Source of the DNA: Planctomycetota bacterium | Lineage (GTDB): Bacteria > Planctomycetota > UBA1135 > GCA-002686595 | DNA: 48,068 nucleotides | Reading direction: 5' to 3' | NCBI GenBank assembly: GCA_029259635.1 | Contig: JAJDEU010000042.1 | Location: 1-48,068, forward strand | Shown: positions 14,001 through 23,655 of the stretch, piece after piece | Position numbering within the stretch: position 1 is the stretch's first letter | How the letters are laid out: the number at the start of each line of letters is the position of its first letter | Translations under genes and position numbers: made by a program | Notes under the pieces: model-generated | Seen by the model: the letters and a program-made list of their open reading frames with translations, nothing else | Database searches by the model: none | What the model was told of the DNA's origin: nothing

Positions 14001-16859
14001 ATGAGCCCTGATAGCGAAGAGCCCACCATCAATCTGCCGAATAATGACGACGGGGATCAGGGGCGCAAGGATCCCGAGACCCCGCCTGGCGAGGGTGAGG
14101 AGTTCGAGGCGACGGTAGTCTCGGAGGTCGGAGAGGACATGACGGTCGTCACCGATGCCGAGGAAGATGCGACGATGGGGCCTGACGGCGAGACGGCGCC
14201 CCCTCCCGTAAGAGCGACGGCGCCACCGTCCACGACAGAAGCCACGGCTGGCGGCGCTTCCCACGTCTTCGCCAACCGATTTGAAGTCGTCGCTCTGCTC
14301 GGCGAGGGCGGGATGGGTCGCGTCTATAAGGTGCGAGACCGTCAGATCGAAGGCCGCGAGGTTGCGCTGAAAGTCTTGCGTCCGCGCTACTCGCGCAACG
14401 CGCGCTTCCGCGATCTCTTCTTCCAGGAGATTCGCGCCGCTCAAAAGTTCGTCTCCGAGCAGGTCAATCAGGTTCGCGACACCGGCCAGATGGAAGATGG
14501 GCGGCTGTTCCTCACGATGGACCTCGTCAGCGGCGAGGACTTGCGCGCTCTGATGAAGCGCGAGAAGTCGCTGAATACGCGCCACGCGCTCGAGATTATT
14601 CGCCAGATGCTGCTCGCCCTCCAGAGTGGTCACGAGCAGGGCTTCGTTCACCGCGACGTCAAGCCGCCGAACGTGATGCTGGCGACGCAGGTCTCCAAGA
14701 CCGACGAGAATCCCTACGGTGTCGGCGTTCGTCTGCTCGACTTCGGTATCGCTGCTCTTGCCGCGGAAGTGGGCGAAGGCACGGTTGCCGGCACGCCGAT
14801 GTACATGTCGCCCGAGCAAGCGACCGGCCAGCGCCTCGATGCACGCTCGGACTTGTTCTCCGTCGGCATCGTGCTCTACGAGATGCTCTCCGGTGCGCGG
14901 CCCTTCGAAGGCGCGACGCTGCAAGAGATCTCGACGTCACTGGTGGAGACGCAAGTCGCGCCGATGATCAAGGGCCTCGATCACCTCAAGCCGGCGGTGC
15001 AGAAGATCCTGCGCAAGGCGCTCGAGAAGGATCGCGATAAGCGCTACCAGAGTGCTGGCGAATTCATCGACGCGATCGAGAGCTCCAAGGCCTATCGCGT
15101 GGAGACGGGAGCGCCGGGATGGGTCAGTGGATTGCTCGTCTTGTCGCTGCTTGCTGCTGCGGGCGAGGGCGGGATCATCTACATGAACGGGCAAGAGCTG
15201 GATCGGCTCAACGAAGACCTACGGGTTGCCGGAGACACTAAAAACGACGCGTTGCTGGCGGCGGAAACGAAGTACCGGGGCGAAGTGGGGGAGACGAAAA
15301 TCGCTCATGACGCGATTGTGGCGGGCCTAAATGAAGAGCTTCGCAACCTTAGGACTCAAGTTACGAATCAAGGCTTCGAGGAGCAGACCGACAATCTTGC
15401 CGAGAGCGAATTCGAGCAGATGAAACGAGACCTTGAAGCGGCCATCGCCGACGCCGCAGAGGCGAAGGCGGAGCGAGCTCTCTTGGCGAGTTCGAACGCG
15501 AAGCTGTTAGAGGACTATCGCGCGCTAGAACAGCAGGTTGACAGCAATGATATGCAGCAACGGGCTGAGCCGCAGGCCATCAAAGGCTTCGATCAGTTCT
15601 TAGGATACATCGATAATGGGCACTGGACGGTTGGTGCGGAGTTCCTCAGCAGGCGCATCTCGGAGAATATTTACGTTCGCGATGGATTGAGCGGCGGTGA
15701 CGAACTGCAGGTGTTGGCCGATGCGGCCAAGTTCTTGGGGGAGTACCTAGACGAGCTTGAAGCGGGAGGGGAGCCTCGACGCAAGTTGCTTAGCCAGGCT
15801 GAAAGTCGAGCAAGCCTTGCAGAGAGTCAAACGGGACAGTTTGAAACCTCCGCTAAAGTTTGGTTGACCTTCAAGCTCGAAGGGGAAGTCAGCGATCCGG
15901 CACGGTTGGCGAGCTGGGTGCAGGCAATCGAGAAGATTAAGGCGAAGATTGCCCTCACGTTTGAGGAGCACAACTCTCGGTCGGCGGCCGACGCTAAATT
16001 GCTCACCGACGGAAAAGCGGATCAGGATCCCTCACCGGTGATTGCTTCGGGCGAAGAGATCGGCTGGGACGACTTTGATGTGTTCTTCGGGAAGCTTGTG
16101 GCGTGGATCGAAACTGCTGAACGCGACGGAAGTCTCGATCTCGAAGCGCTAAAAGGGATTTCAACCCTCGATGAGTGGGGGGCTTACATCGTCAGCTCTC
16201 AGAGTCAGGTTCCCGATCAATACGCCGACGTCATTCGCTGGTTCTATTACGCGAAGAAGTGGTACGTCGATAACGACGCGAGCCTGATCGGGCCGGGGCT
16301 CGACGAAGTTGCGCAGAGTGGCTCGACACCAAAATCCGATTGGCGTGCGGTGCTTGCCCTTCAAATCGAGTTAGGCGGGCTTCCCGATGTGATGGGGAAG
16401 TACGCGCAGTGGTATCGCCAGGAAAACCGCGGTGGAAAGATTCTCTGGGTACAAGATCGAGTCAAGGATCGTCCGGAGGACGTTTCCGGAACGGGCAAGG
16501 TCCGCTGGTCCGTCGATCGCTTTACCTATGACCCGAAATCGAAGCCTTCGCAAAACGTCGAGTTCGAGTTTCAAAAAGGTGTCCTCTACGGGCCGGGCAA
16601 TGTGCAACTTGTCGAGCTGTTCAATCCCGATGCCAAGGTGGCTTGGTGGGAAGCGCCGGCCGACGTAACGACTCAGAATTTTCTTCAATTTCCCAGCGAG
16701 GACGAGCTGGCGCAGTTTTCGTCCAGCTATCCTGCGCCCGGGTTGCCGTGCTTGGTGTTTGTCGATAAGAACCGAGTCGAGAGGTGGTTCTCACCCGAAC
16801 TCGGCATCGTGTTCGAACATAGCGAGGATCGCTACACTCGCGAACTGTTCTGCCGGTAG
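14001..16859 (+). CDS. Receptor-type Ser/Thr protein kinase
   Basis: A 952-residue membrane kinase. Residues 1-88 are acidic and proline-rich. The catalytic domain spans about 94-360 with G-E-G-G-M-G-R-V-Y (101-109), catalytic Lys124 in V-A-L-K, H-R-D-V-K-P-P-N (217-224, Asp219), D-F-G (247-249) and G-T-P-M-Y-M-S-P-E-Q (264-273). A single membrane helix lies at about 373-396, followed by a coiled coil to about 520 and a roughly 430-residue C-terminal region that matches nothing I recognise. It belongs to the PknB/Hanks-type family. The start ATG has a modest purine-rich GAGAG 8-9 nt upstream. It is divergent from an FHA gene and followed at 38 bp by two lipoprotein genes, which may be cotranscribed. 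Confidence 0.93.
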   Translation: MSPDSEEPTINLPNNDDGDQGRKDPETPPGEGEEFEATVVSEVGEDMTVVTDAEEDATMGPDGETAPPPVRATAPPSTTEATAGGASHVFANRFEVVALLGEGGMGRVYKVRDRQIEGREVALKVLRPRYSRNARFRDLFFQEIRAAQKFVSEQVNQVRDTGQMEDGRLFLTMDLVSGEDLRALMKREKSLNTRHALEIIRQMLLALQSGHEQGFVHRDVKPPNVMLATQVSKTDENPYGVGVRLLDFGIAALAAEVGEGTVAGTPMYMSPEQATGQRLDARSDLFSVGIVLYEMLSGARPFEGATLQEISTSLVETQVAPMIKGLDHLKPAVQKILRKALEKDRDKRYQSAGEFIDAIESSKAYRVETGAPGWVSGLLVLSLLAAAGEGGIIYMNGQELDRLNEDLRVAGDTKNDALLAAETKYRGEVGETKIAHDAIVAGLNEELRNLRTQVTNQGFEEQTDNLAESEFEQMKRDLEAAIADAAEAKAERALLASSNAKLLEDYRALEQQVDSNDMQQRAEPQAIKGFDQFLGYIDNGHWTVGAEFLSRRISENIYVRDGLSGGDELQVLADAAKFLGEYLDELEAGGEPRRKLLSQAESRASLAESQTGQFETSAKVWLTFKLEGEVSDPARLASWVQAIEKIKAKIALTFEEHNSRSAADAKLLTDGKADQDPSPVIASGEEIGWDDFDVFFGKLVAWIETAERDGSLDLEALKGISTLDEWGAYIVSSQSQVPDQYADVIRWFYYAKKWYVDNDASLIGPGLDEVAQSGSTPKSDWRAVLALQIELGGLPDVMGKYAQWYRQENRGGKILWVQDRVKDRPEDVSGTGKVRWSVDRFTYDPKSKPSQNVEFEFQKGVLYGPGNVQLVELFNPDAKVAWWEAPADVTTQNFLQFPSEDELAQFSSSYPAPGLPCLVFVDKNRVERWFSPELGIVFEHSEDRYTRELFCR

Positions 16860-16897
16860 GCTGGTAGAGCCCACTCCGACTCCGTCCCCTTCAAGAT

Positions 16898-17500
16898 ATG
16901 AATCAGAACTCTCTCGTCCTCGCGCTAGCCGCTTGCCTGTTCGGATGCAGCAGCATTCCCGATCCAAACCCGAACCTCGGAGGACCGCCCCAGAAATTCA
17001 CCGAGTTCGAAGCGGCAACCGAGGAGTACTCCATCGCGGTCGAGGCTCAATTCGATCCCGGCTATCGAAAGCTCTTTGGCGCGGAGTTGCTGGAGAGAGG
17101 TGTGATCCCCATTCACCTGAAGGTCAAGCCCCATCCCGAAATGGCGGCGCTCGGCTTGGTGCGATTCCTCTCCAGTAGTTGGGAGCCTCGCCTCTATCTC
17201 CAAGATGGAACCGCCTTGCTCGCTCTCAACATCGAAGACATGAAGAGCTTCGGTGAGAAAACCTACGCGCAGGCGTTGGAGCATCGCTTTGTGCCCGGAA
17301 ACCTGGAAGCCGACGGCAAGTCGGGCTTCTTGTTCTTTCGGGTTCCCTCGAAGCGCGAGTTCACCTTTCGGGACCACACGATTACGCATACACGGGCGAA
17401 GTCGATTCGCCAAATGGATCTGTACCACTCTCTCCTGTCCTTCAACATCAGCATCAAAAGCGAAACCCATCCCTTTTATGTCGGAGTCAAGCCTCAGTGA
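16898..17500 (+). CDS. Predicted lipoprotein, unknown function
   Basis: A 200-residue protein whose N-terminus is a lipoprotein signal: hydrophobic L-V-L-A-L-A-A-C then L-F-G-C with the acylated Cys at 17. The mature part is mixed alpha/beta with no domain I recognise. Segments such as E-R-G-V-I-P-I-H-L-K-V and the later F-F-R-V-P-S-K-R-E-F-T resemble DUF-type periplasmic lipoproteins. It is probably attached to a membrane facing the periplasm. It follows the kinase by 38 bp, and its stop overlaps the next start (TGATG), so it is part of the kinase locus. Confidence 0.75.
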   Translation: MNQNSLVLALAACLFGCSSIPDPNPNLGGPPQKFTEFEAATEEYSIAVEAQFDPGYRKLFGAELLERGVIPIHLKVKPHPEMAALGLVRFLSSSWEPRLYLQDGTALLALNIEDMKSFGEKTYAQALEHRFVPGNLEADGKSGFLFFRVPSKREFTFRDHTITHTRAKSIRQMDLYHSLLSFNISIKSETHPFYVGVKPQ

Positions 17501-18429
17501 TGAGCAGAGTTATGAAACGAGCTGATATGAGAATTGCATGTTCTGTCTTCGCCGTCTTCCTGGCGGGGTCGTGTTCGACGCTGGATATCTACAAGCCGAA
17601 CCAGGCGACGTTGAGTTCCGCTCTGAAGGATATTGAGTCGGGACAGCCGGCGAGCTTGGAACGCGCCGAAGCTTCGGCTCGCAGCGTTCTGGTGAGCACG
17701 ACCGACGTCGCGAAGAACTATCGCCTTCAGCGTTTCTTCGCCCAGTACTTGCTGGCCCGTCTTCACATGGAGGCTTCCGCGAAGGGAGCGTTTCTGAAAG
17801 AGCCTCAAGTCGAGGACTCGATCGGTCTGGGCGGCGGCGCGCGAGCGCGGGGTTCCGAGGTTGCTCACCTGGTGGCGACGAGCTATCACTCGGCCTACGG
17901 AATCGATCTGTACCCCAGTGCGGTCGGCCAGCCGCTCACGATTAAGGGGCAAGCTCTGCTTCCGCCCGAGCTCCAAGCCATGGGTGTGGACAGCGCGGGC
18001 AAGCACCTTCAGCTCTGTCTGCTGACGGCTTATAAGCGCCTCCGATTCGAAGAGATGACCGCTCAGATTCTCGACGGGATCGGAGCGACAGATCTCGCCA
18101 CGCTCAACCAAATCGTCGAGGACGGCCAGGCTTCGAGCTCGATGAAGCCCTGGATCTACCGCGCGATGTGGGCGCGATTGAAGGGAGCGGATCCCCAGGA
18201 CGCCTATCAATACGCGGCAGCTTGTCTCGAGAGTGCGGACGACCTGGAGCCGGGGGCCGAGAACATTCACGGCAAGGCGATCGCCACGTGGCTGGAAGAG
18301 AGCACGTTTAAGTTCGTGTGCTCAAGCTGCGAAACGCCGGTGAGCGTGGACTCCCGAACATGCTCGTTGTGCAGCGGTTCCGAATGGAGGCACGCGGTCT
18401 ACTTGGGGAGCGAGCCGGCGACCGAATAG
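17500..18429 (+). CDS. Predicted lipoprotein with C-terminal zinc ribbon
   Basis: A 309-residue protein with a hydrophobic N-terminus ending F-L-A-G-S-C, a somewhat atypical lipobox. The middle is helical and repeat-like (A-x-A-S-A-R-S-V-L, L-L-A-R-L-H-M-E-A), possibly TPR-type. Near the C-terminus C-S-S-C...C-S-L-C forms a four-Cys zinc-ribbon-like site, unusual in an exported protein. ATG 17500 overlaps the upstream TGA; GTG 17497 or ATG 17512 are alternatives, and 17512 gives the tidiest signal sequence. Function unknown. A strong terminator follows. Confidence 0.7.
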   Translation: MSRVMKRADMRIACSVFAVFLAGSCSTLDIYKPNQATLSSALKDIESGQPASLERAEASARSVLVSTTDVAKNYRLQRFFAQYLLARLHMEASAKGAFLKEPQVEDSIGLGGGARARGSEVAHLVATSYHSAYGIDLYPSAVGQPLTIKGQALLPPELQAMGVDSAGKHLQLCLLTAYKRLRFEEMTAQILDGIGATDLATLNQIVEDGQASSSMKPWIYRAMWARLKGADPQDAYQYAAACLESADDLEPGAENIHGKAIATWLEESTFKFVCSSCETPVSVDSRTCSLCSGSEWRHAVYLGSEPATE

Positions 18430-18448
18430 CCGATCTCTTTAAAGTGCA

Positions 18449-18489
18449 CGGGGCGCTTCGCGGTGATCGCGGAGCGCCCCGGCTTTATT
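18449..18489. terminator. Rho-independent terminator, probably bidirectional
   Basis: A 14-bp GC-rich stem (18449-18462 with 18468-18481, one G-T pair) with a 5-nt loop is followed by GCTTTATTT on the plus strand and preceded by CTTTAAAG, which gives a T-rich tail on the minus strand. It separates the convergent genes ending at 18429 and 18485. Confidence 0.85.
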
Positions 18490-19213
18490 TAACTCGCCAG
18501 AGCCGAACGGGGTCTTCGACCAAGGGAGAGAGGAAAGAGTCGGTGAGCGCTTCGAGAGAGAGCTCGAGGTCGCCTGCAACGTGATCGACGAGGGGGAACT
18601 CTTCATCGCTCGTCGTGAGGAGACCGGGGGACGCCAGGCTCTGGAGGACTCGTGCGCACAGGTGGATCGCGCGCTCTTCATCGGCCGCGAGATCGCCGGC
18701 GTTCATGGCGAGGTCCGTGCCTTCGCGCTCGTACAGTTTGTCGTGGAGAGCCGGGAAGGCCTCGGGGTCGTTGAGGACACTGACCATCCAGACGTGATCG
18801 CAGGAGACCAGGTTCGCGTCGTGAAGGTCGATCGTTTGAATGAGCGGGAGTTCGAGTCCTAGCTCACTCGCGACTTCGCCCATGCATCGATTGAGCTCGC
18901 GAGTCTCCGGGTTGTCGAGGCTGAAGGCTTCGATCTTGCGGTCGAGGAGCAGGGTCTCGCCCAGCATCGGGCCGAGCTCCGCGAGCGCAGCACCGACGTA
19001 GAGGCTTCGTCCGGCGCCCGCGAACTCGCCGCTCTCTAGTGTCTCGACGATCTCGGAGGCGAAGGTGATCTGGGCCTCGAAGAGTGATTCGCGCGCGGGC
19101 TCATCGAAGAAGTCCTCGCCGCCCTCGAAGCAGTAGTGCTGGCCGAGCGCTATCCAGTCGAGACGCTGGAAGACCTCCGACAAGGCAGCGGCGAATTGAA
19201 GGTGTGCGTCCAC
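18485..19213 (-). CDS. Methyltransferase-like protein, uncertain
   Basis: From GTG 19213 the protein is 242 residues. An open frame continues upstream to 19384 but codes for low-complexity sequence there, so the GTG start is preferred. The centre has a Rossmann-like pattern: G-A-G-R-S-L-Y-V-G-A-A-L-A-E-L, then L-L-L-D-R-K-I-E-A-F-S-L-D-N-P-E, and later D-H-V-W-M-V-S-V-L-N-D-P-E. This could be a divergent SAM-dependent methyltransferase, but the glycine motif is not canonical and no substrate can be named. Neighbours give no clue: a terminator on one side and a divergent TPR gene on the other. Confidence 0.65.
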   Translation of the reverse strand: MDAHLQFAAALSEVFQRLDWIALGQHYCFEGGEDFFDEPARESLFEAQITFASEIVETLESGEFAGAGRSLYVGAALAELGPMLGETLLLDRKIEAFSLDNPETRELNRCMGEVASELGLELPLIQTIDLHDANLVSCDHVWMVSVLNDPEAFPALHDKLYEREGTDLAMNAGDLAADEERAIHLCARVLQSLASPGLLTTSDEEFPLVDHVAGDLELSLEALTDSFLSPLVEDPVRLWRVK

Positions 19214-19430
19214 TGGCGGAGTATGACACAGCGGATTGTCTGGGTGCAGCTGCGCCAGCCGTGATTGCGGACGATCATTCGACCGTGGACTGAGTAAGGA
19301 GCCTGAAAGTATCCCGGTCATTCGGATAGAGCGAAGTGAAGGTGCGTGTCCAATGCGCGAGCGCCGGCTACTGGGACTGAGCACGACGAGTGCTCGCCCG
19401 CTCCATCCAGCACCTTCCGCACGAATCCCT

Positions 19431-20894
19431 ATGCAGCAACTCGCGCTTTTCGCCGTACTTCTCTTCTGTACCGGAGTTACTTCGGAGATCGCCGCTCAGG
19501 CCCCAGCTCAAACTCCAGCAACGGACGATGCCGATCAGGCGTTTCGCTCTGGCCGGTACCAGCTCGCCGCAGAGTCCTACGCCAACAGGGTGGAGGCGGG
19601 CGATGAAGATGCGCTGGCGTGGTACCGGCTCGGTTACTCACTTCACGCCCTCGGGAAAATCGAGGAAGCGCTCGTTGCTCACGAAAGAGCCGCGACTTTC
19701 GCAGGTCCGAATCAGGCGACAGCGGCCTACAACGCCGCTTGCGCTCACGCCCTCCTGGGACACGTTGACCCGGCGATCGATTGGCTCCAGAAGGCCGTGG
19801 GTTTTGGTTTCGGCAGCGCGGCCCAGCTCGAAGTGGATCCCGATCTCGCGAGTCTGCGCGGCGACGAGCGCTTCAATGCTCTGTTCAAGCAACGAGTCCA
19901 TGCCGACACGTTTCGTTATCTACGGGCAATTCCAAAGGGAGCTCCCGACCAGTTCGACTTTTGGATCGGCGAGTGGGACACAGCGGTTTGGGCGCCGAAC
20001 TCAAGTAACAGTTGGGCGCCGTCGGGAAGCCTGACCATGAAGGTCGAACCGGTGGCCGGCGGACAAGCACTCGTCGAGTGGGCCGAGGGAACCATGGGAG
20101 GCGGCAATCAGCTCGGCTTCAGTGTGCGTGTCTACGATCCGGCGATTGAAGCCTGGACCTTGATCCTCTGCTGGCCGAACACCAACAATCCGTTCTTCTA
20201 TTCGATGCGCGGCGGTTTTCGTCATGGTCGCGGAGAGTTCGTTTCCGGGCTTGGCGGTGCGGGCGGCGGCCTGCTCTCTCAATCGAAGTTCACATTTTCC
20301 GATGCGGGCAAAGATCACTTGCGTTGGGATGGCTCGGCCACGGCGGACAGTGGAAGGACGTGGAACACGAACCTGCTCTTCGAGTTCACGCGTCGTTCTA
20401 AGGGCGCGGATGCACTTCTGAACGGACCATCGAGATCGAACGACAACGCCGCCCTTCCGATTTTTCGCGAACTCGATTTTTTACTCGGCAGGTGGATTGG
20501 GACGCGCACGTTAGCCGCAGGAGATTCGTCGGCCGTCGAGCTCGAGATTGTCTCCGTAATGGAGGGTAGCGCACTTACCTTCGTGCGAACGGTTGAGCTG
20601 ACCGGCGGCGAGAAGAGCGAATTCTTTGCCGTCGCTGCGAACGATCCGACTCGACAGGCTTGGGTGTGCTATGAGATCGTGGAGGGAACCCCTCGGTTCG
20701 AGCGCTTTGAAGGCACAGCTACGGAGAATCAGATTTATTGGACTGGCAAGGCCGGGCCCGGTTCCTCAGGTTCGAGTTCTAAGACGCGATGGGTTCTTGA
20801 TGGAGACATCCTGAAGTGTGAGCGTTTCGATAGCGCGGGCGCCGTGTTGTGGCGCGAGGAGTACATGCTCGAGAGGGGCATCGAAAATCGTTAA
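19431..20894 (+). CDS. Exported TPR protein with two DUF1579-like domains
   Basis: From ATG 19431 the protein is 487 residues with a signal peptide (L-F-A-V-L-L-F-C-T-G-V ... I-A-A-Q-A). The open frame upstream to 19236 has no signal and looks noncoding, which decided the start. Residues about 32-125 are two to three TPR units (A-L-A-W-Y-R-L-G-Y-S-L-H; A-A-Y-N-A-A-C-A-H). Two repeats follow that start F-D-F-W-I-G-E-W (about 180) and L-D-F-L-L-G-R-W (about 350), a DUF1579/heme-binding-like beta-barrel pattern. A ligand-binding periplasmic protein is plausible; the ligand is unknown. Confidence 0.8.
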   Translation: MQQLALFAVLLFCTGVTSEIAAQAPAQTPATDDADQAFRSGRYQLAAESYANRVEAGDEDALAWYRLGYSLHALGKIEEALVAHERAATFAGPNQATAAYNAACAHALLGHVDPAIDWLQKAVGFGFGSAAQLEVDPDLASLRGDERFNALFKQRVHADTFRYLRAIPKGAPDQFDFWIGEWDTAVWAPNSSNSWAPSGSLTMKVEPVAGGQALVEWAEGTMGGGNQLGFSVRVYDPAIEAWTLILCWPNTNNPFFYSMRGGFRHGRGEFVSGLGGAGGGLLSQSKFTFSDAGKDHLRWDGSATADSGRTWNTNLLFEFTRRSKGADALLNGPSRSNDNAALPIFRELDFLLGRWIGTRTLAAGDSSAVELEIVSVMEGSALTFVRTVELTGGEKSEFFAVAANDPTRQAWVCYEIVEGTPRFERFEGTATENQIYWTGKAGPGSSGSSSKTRWVLDGDILKCERFDSAGAVLWREEYMLERGIENR

Positions 20895-20941
20895 GGACCC
20901 GAGCTTGTAGCTCGTAGGCGAGAGTTCTTAGGCTCACAAGC

Positions 20942-23512
20942 GTGAACACTGCACGCCGAGCTTTGCGCACAATCGCCCAGTTCGCACGTGCTCTCGCGAG
21001 CTCGGCTTACCGAATGCACGCTCGAGATCGTGATGACAACTCAGATTCAGAGCTCGAGCATCGAGTTGACTCGGACTCGGAGGTGCTTTCCGGCATCTGG
21101 CTGAGCGCATTCTTACAAGTGCTTAAGCACGAAGAGCCCGCCAGGTTGGTTCATGATCGCATTCGCGAAGCGTGGCCTCTGCTCGAGCATCGAGATTCAT
21201 TCGATGACTGTGCCGCGATTTGTGAAGCGTTGGTCGAAGTCTCGAACGATGTCGACCTTCCCGCGCTTCGACGCGACGCGCTTAAACACAGCGCCGGCGG
21301 CTTGCCGGAGCTCGCAGCGAACGAGTGGATGTTGGCGGCCACGAAATCGGGTCAGCGCTCGAAGCGCGGTGTGTTTACGACACCGGACGCGCTCGCAGAC
21401 TTTTTGGTTGAAGAGGCTGATCGGCGATTGCGCGAGGAGTTTGGGCTCCCCGACGGACTGGCTGATGACTCGTCGTGGGGGGCGGTCGCTGAAAGATTGG
21501 GATTCAGCGTGCCTTCGGGCGTCTCCGCAAAAGCTCGGTTCGTCCGCATTCTCGATCCGGCGACGGGGAGCGGCGTCTTCCCGCTCGCGATCGCTCGGCG
21601 TGCGCGGAAGACGCTCTTCGCCAAGTGGGAACGCGAAGGGGTGACCGAGGCGAAGGCGCTCGAGCGGTGGAGTTCGAGCGCGGGCCCCGATCTCGCGCGC
21701 GCTCTTGTGCTCTATGAGTTGATGCCGGTACCGCGCGCGTTAGCGCGCTGGCATCTGAGTCATGAGTTTGGCGGCGCGTCACCGGAGGTCCGCGCCGAGA
21801 ATCCGCTCGCGATTCATGATGAGCTTCCATTTCCAATCACGGTCACGCTCGGCAATCCGCCGTATTCGGTTCGCGCGGGAAGTTTGGACGCGCAATCCCG
21901 TGCGTTGATCGAACCGTACCGATTCGAGAGTGGCGAGAAACTCGTCGAGAAGGGTGCGCTGCGGCTCGAGATGCACTTGCAAGATGACTACGTCAAGTTT
22001 ATTCGCTTGGCGGAATTGCAGGTCGAACGCGCGGGACTGGGAGTCGTCGCGCTCGTGACCAACAGCTCTTATCTGGATAGCCCGAGCTTGCGCGGTTTGC
22101 GCGCATCACTCGCGAACACCTTCGACCGTCTCGGTGTCGTTAACCTGCACGGCGCGCGAACTCGCGTGACTTCCGAGCTCCGCGAGGCTGGCGACCAGAA
22201 CGTGTTCGGGATCGGGCAAGGCGTTGCGACGTTGGTGGGAAGTCGGTGCCGGCAAGAGCGTGAATCACTGTGCGCCACACACGGTGAGCTGGTCGGGTCG
22301 CGAGACTCGAAGCTGCTAGCGCTCGCCGGAGGTTGCGCGCACTCCGTTTCGAAGACGGCTCTCGAACCGCAATCTCCCGGTTGGTACTTCGTGCCGAGGG
22401 ACACGCGTCACAGCGCGAGCTACGACAGCTGGATTGGCCTGAAACAGCTGTTTCAGAGCTCGGTTAGCGGAATCGTGACGGCCCACGATCGACTTGTCGT
22501 CGCCTTTGAAGACTCGGTTCTGCGCGAGAAAGCGCGACTGATCTGCGACGAGAGACTGTCGGTGGAAGAACTGCGCGCGGAGTTGGGTGTGCGCGACAAC
22601 GCGGGTTGGAAGCTCGAGAGAGCGCGAGCGCGCTTTCTGAAGGATCCCCATCGCGAAGATTGCATCCGCGACTATTCCTATCGCCCCTTTGACACTCGCC
22701 GCATTCTCTATCACCCCTCACTCGTCTGGTGCGACCGCAGGCGTGTGATGAGTTCCCTGGGAGAGCCATCCAATATGGCGCTCGCTGTTTGCCGCCAACT
22801 CGCCGCCCCGCCGTGGCAGCACGTGTTTGCGACGCGCGAGTTGATGGACGACAACTACGTGTCCAACCGAAGTCGCGAGCGAACACATTTGTTTCCGCTC
22901 TATCGGAGGATGGATCCGCTCGACTCGCTCAGTCCGCTCGTTTCGAACCTCAACGACGAGGCCGTTCAAAAGCTCTTGCCCAACCATAGAGGAGTGCCGC
23001 CGGAGGACGTGTTTCACTACGTCTACGCGATTCTTCACTCGGACGATTACAGGGAACGCCATCGCGACTCACTTGCCGTTGACTTCCCGCGTATTCCGCA
23101 AGCGACGAGTGAAGAGTTGTTCGAGCGGTTGGTGCGCGCGGGGCGGTTGCTTCTTGATGCGCACCTGTTGCCCGGTTCGCGTGACGAAAAGTCTGCGTCC
23201 AGCGCTCTTCATATTCGCGGCAGCGGAGAACCGATCGTTGCACGCGGCTTCCCGAAATTCGCGGATGAGCGCGTTCTGTTGAGCGAGGATTTCGCGCTCG
23301 AACCGATTTCCCGCGCGGCTTGGAATTTCACAGTCGGCTCCTATTTTCCGTGCCGCAAGTGGTTGAAAGACCGCGTGGGAATTCGATTGAGCCCGGAAGA
23401 TCTCGCCGCCTACGCCCGCGTCGTCGGTGGAGTCCTGGCGAGCCTGAGAGCCCTTGAGGAGCTCCCGAAGCTGGCCGCACCTGTTGCCGTCGGCGCCAAT
23501 TCTTCATCGTAA
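20942..23512 (+). CDS. Orphan type ISP-like DNA adenine methyltransferase
   Basis: An 856-residue protein from GTG 20942. Residues about 130-360 form an N6-adenine methyltransferase core: F-T-T-P-D-A-L-A near 145, D-P-A-T-G-S-G (205-211, SAM binding) and N-P-P-Y (305-308, catalytic). The C-terminal half contains D-Y-S-Y-R-P-F-D-T-R-R-I-L-Y-H and F-H-Y-V-Y-A-I-L-H-S, characteristic of the specificity/C-terminal region of type ISP enzymes. Full type ISP enzymes are about 1,500-1,600 residues with N-terminal nuclease and helicase domains. Here these are absent and a roughly 130-residue unknown N-terminus stands in. No partner nuclease gene is seen nearby. It may be a standalone methylase or part of a defence system. 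Confidence 0.85.
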   Translation: MNTARRALRTIAQFARALASSAYRMHARDRDDNSDSELEHRVDSDSEVLSGIWLSAFLQVLKHEEPARLVHDRIREAWPLLEHRDSFDDCAAICEALVEVSNDVDLPALRRDALKHSAGGLPELAANEWMLAATKSGQRSKRGVFTTPDALADFLVEEADRRLREEFGLPDGLADDSSWGAVAERLGFSVPSGVSAKARFVRILDPATGSGVFPLAIARRARKTLFAKWEREGVTEAKALERWSSSAGPDLARALVLYELMPVPRALARWHLSHEFGGASPEVRAENPLAIHDELPFPITVTLGNPPYSVRAGSLDAQSRALIEPYRFESGEKLVEKGALRLEMHLQDDYVKFIRLAELQVERAGLGVVALVTNSSYLDSPSLRGLRASLANTFDRLGVVNLHGARTRVTSELREAGDQNVFGIGQGVATLVGSRCRQERESLCATHGELVGSRDSKLLALAGGCAHSVSKTALEPQSPGWYFVPRDTRHSASYDSWIGLKQLFQSSVSGIVTAHDRLVVAFEDSVLREKARLICDERLSVEELRAELGVRDNAGWKLERARARFLKDPHREDCIRDYSYRPFDTRRILYHPSLVWCDRRRVMSSLGEPSNMALAVCRQLAAPPWQHVFATRELMDDNYVSNRSRERTHLFPLYRRMDPLDSLSPLVSNLNDEAVQKLLPNHRGVPPEDVFHYVYAILHSDDYRERHRDSLAVDFPRIPQATSEELFERLVRAGRLLLDAHLLPGSRDEKSASSALHIRGSGEPIVARGFPKFADERVLLSEDFALEPISRAAWNFTVGSYFPCRKWLKDRVGIRLSPEDLAAYARVVGGVLASLRALEELPKLAAPVAVGANSSS

Positions 23513-23592
23513 GTCCCTATTTTATAGCGACCTAGCGCACTTTACCGAGCCTTCGTCAACTCTGGGCTCTCCCGAGGTCGATCCAGCCTGCA

Positions 23593-23620
23593 GCCCGGCG
23601 GGAAGCGGGCGTTTCGTTTT
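23593..23620 (+). terminator. Probable terminator after the methyltransferase gene
   Basis: A short stem GCCCG (23593-23597) with CGGGC (23606-23610) and an 8-nt loop is followed by GTTTCGTTTT. The stem is short but the T-rich tail is convincing. Confidence 0.5.
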
Positions 23621-23655
23621 TCCCGGCGATTGGCCGGGTTCGGGTGAGGGACATC

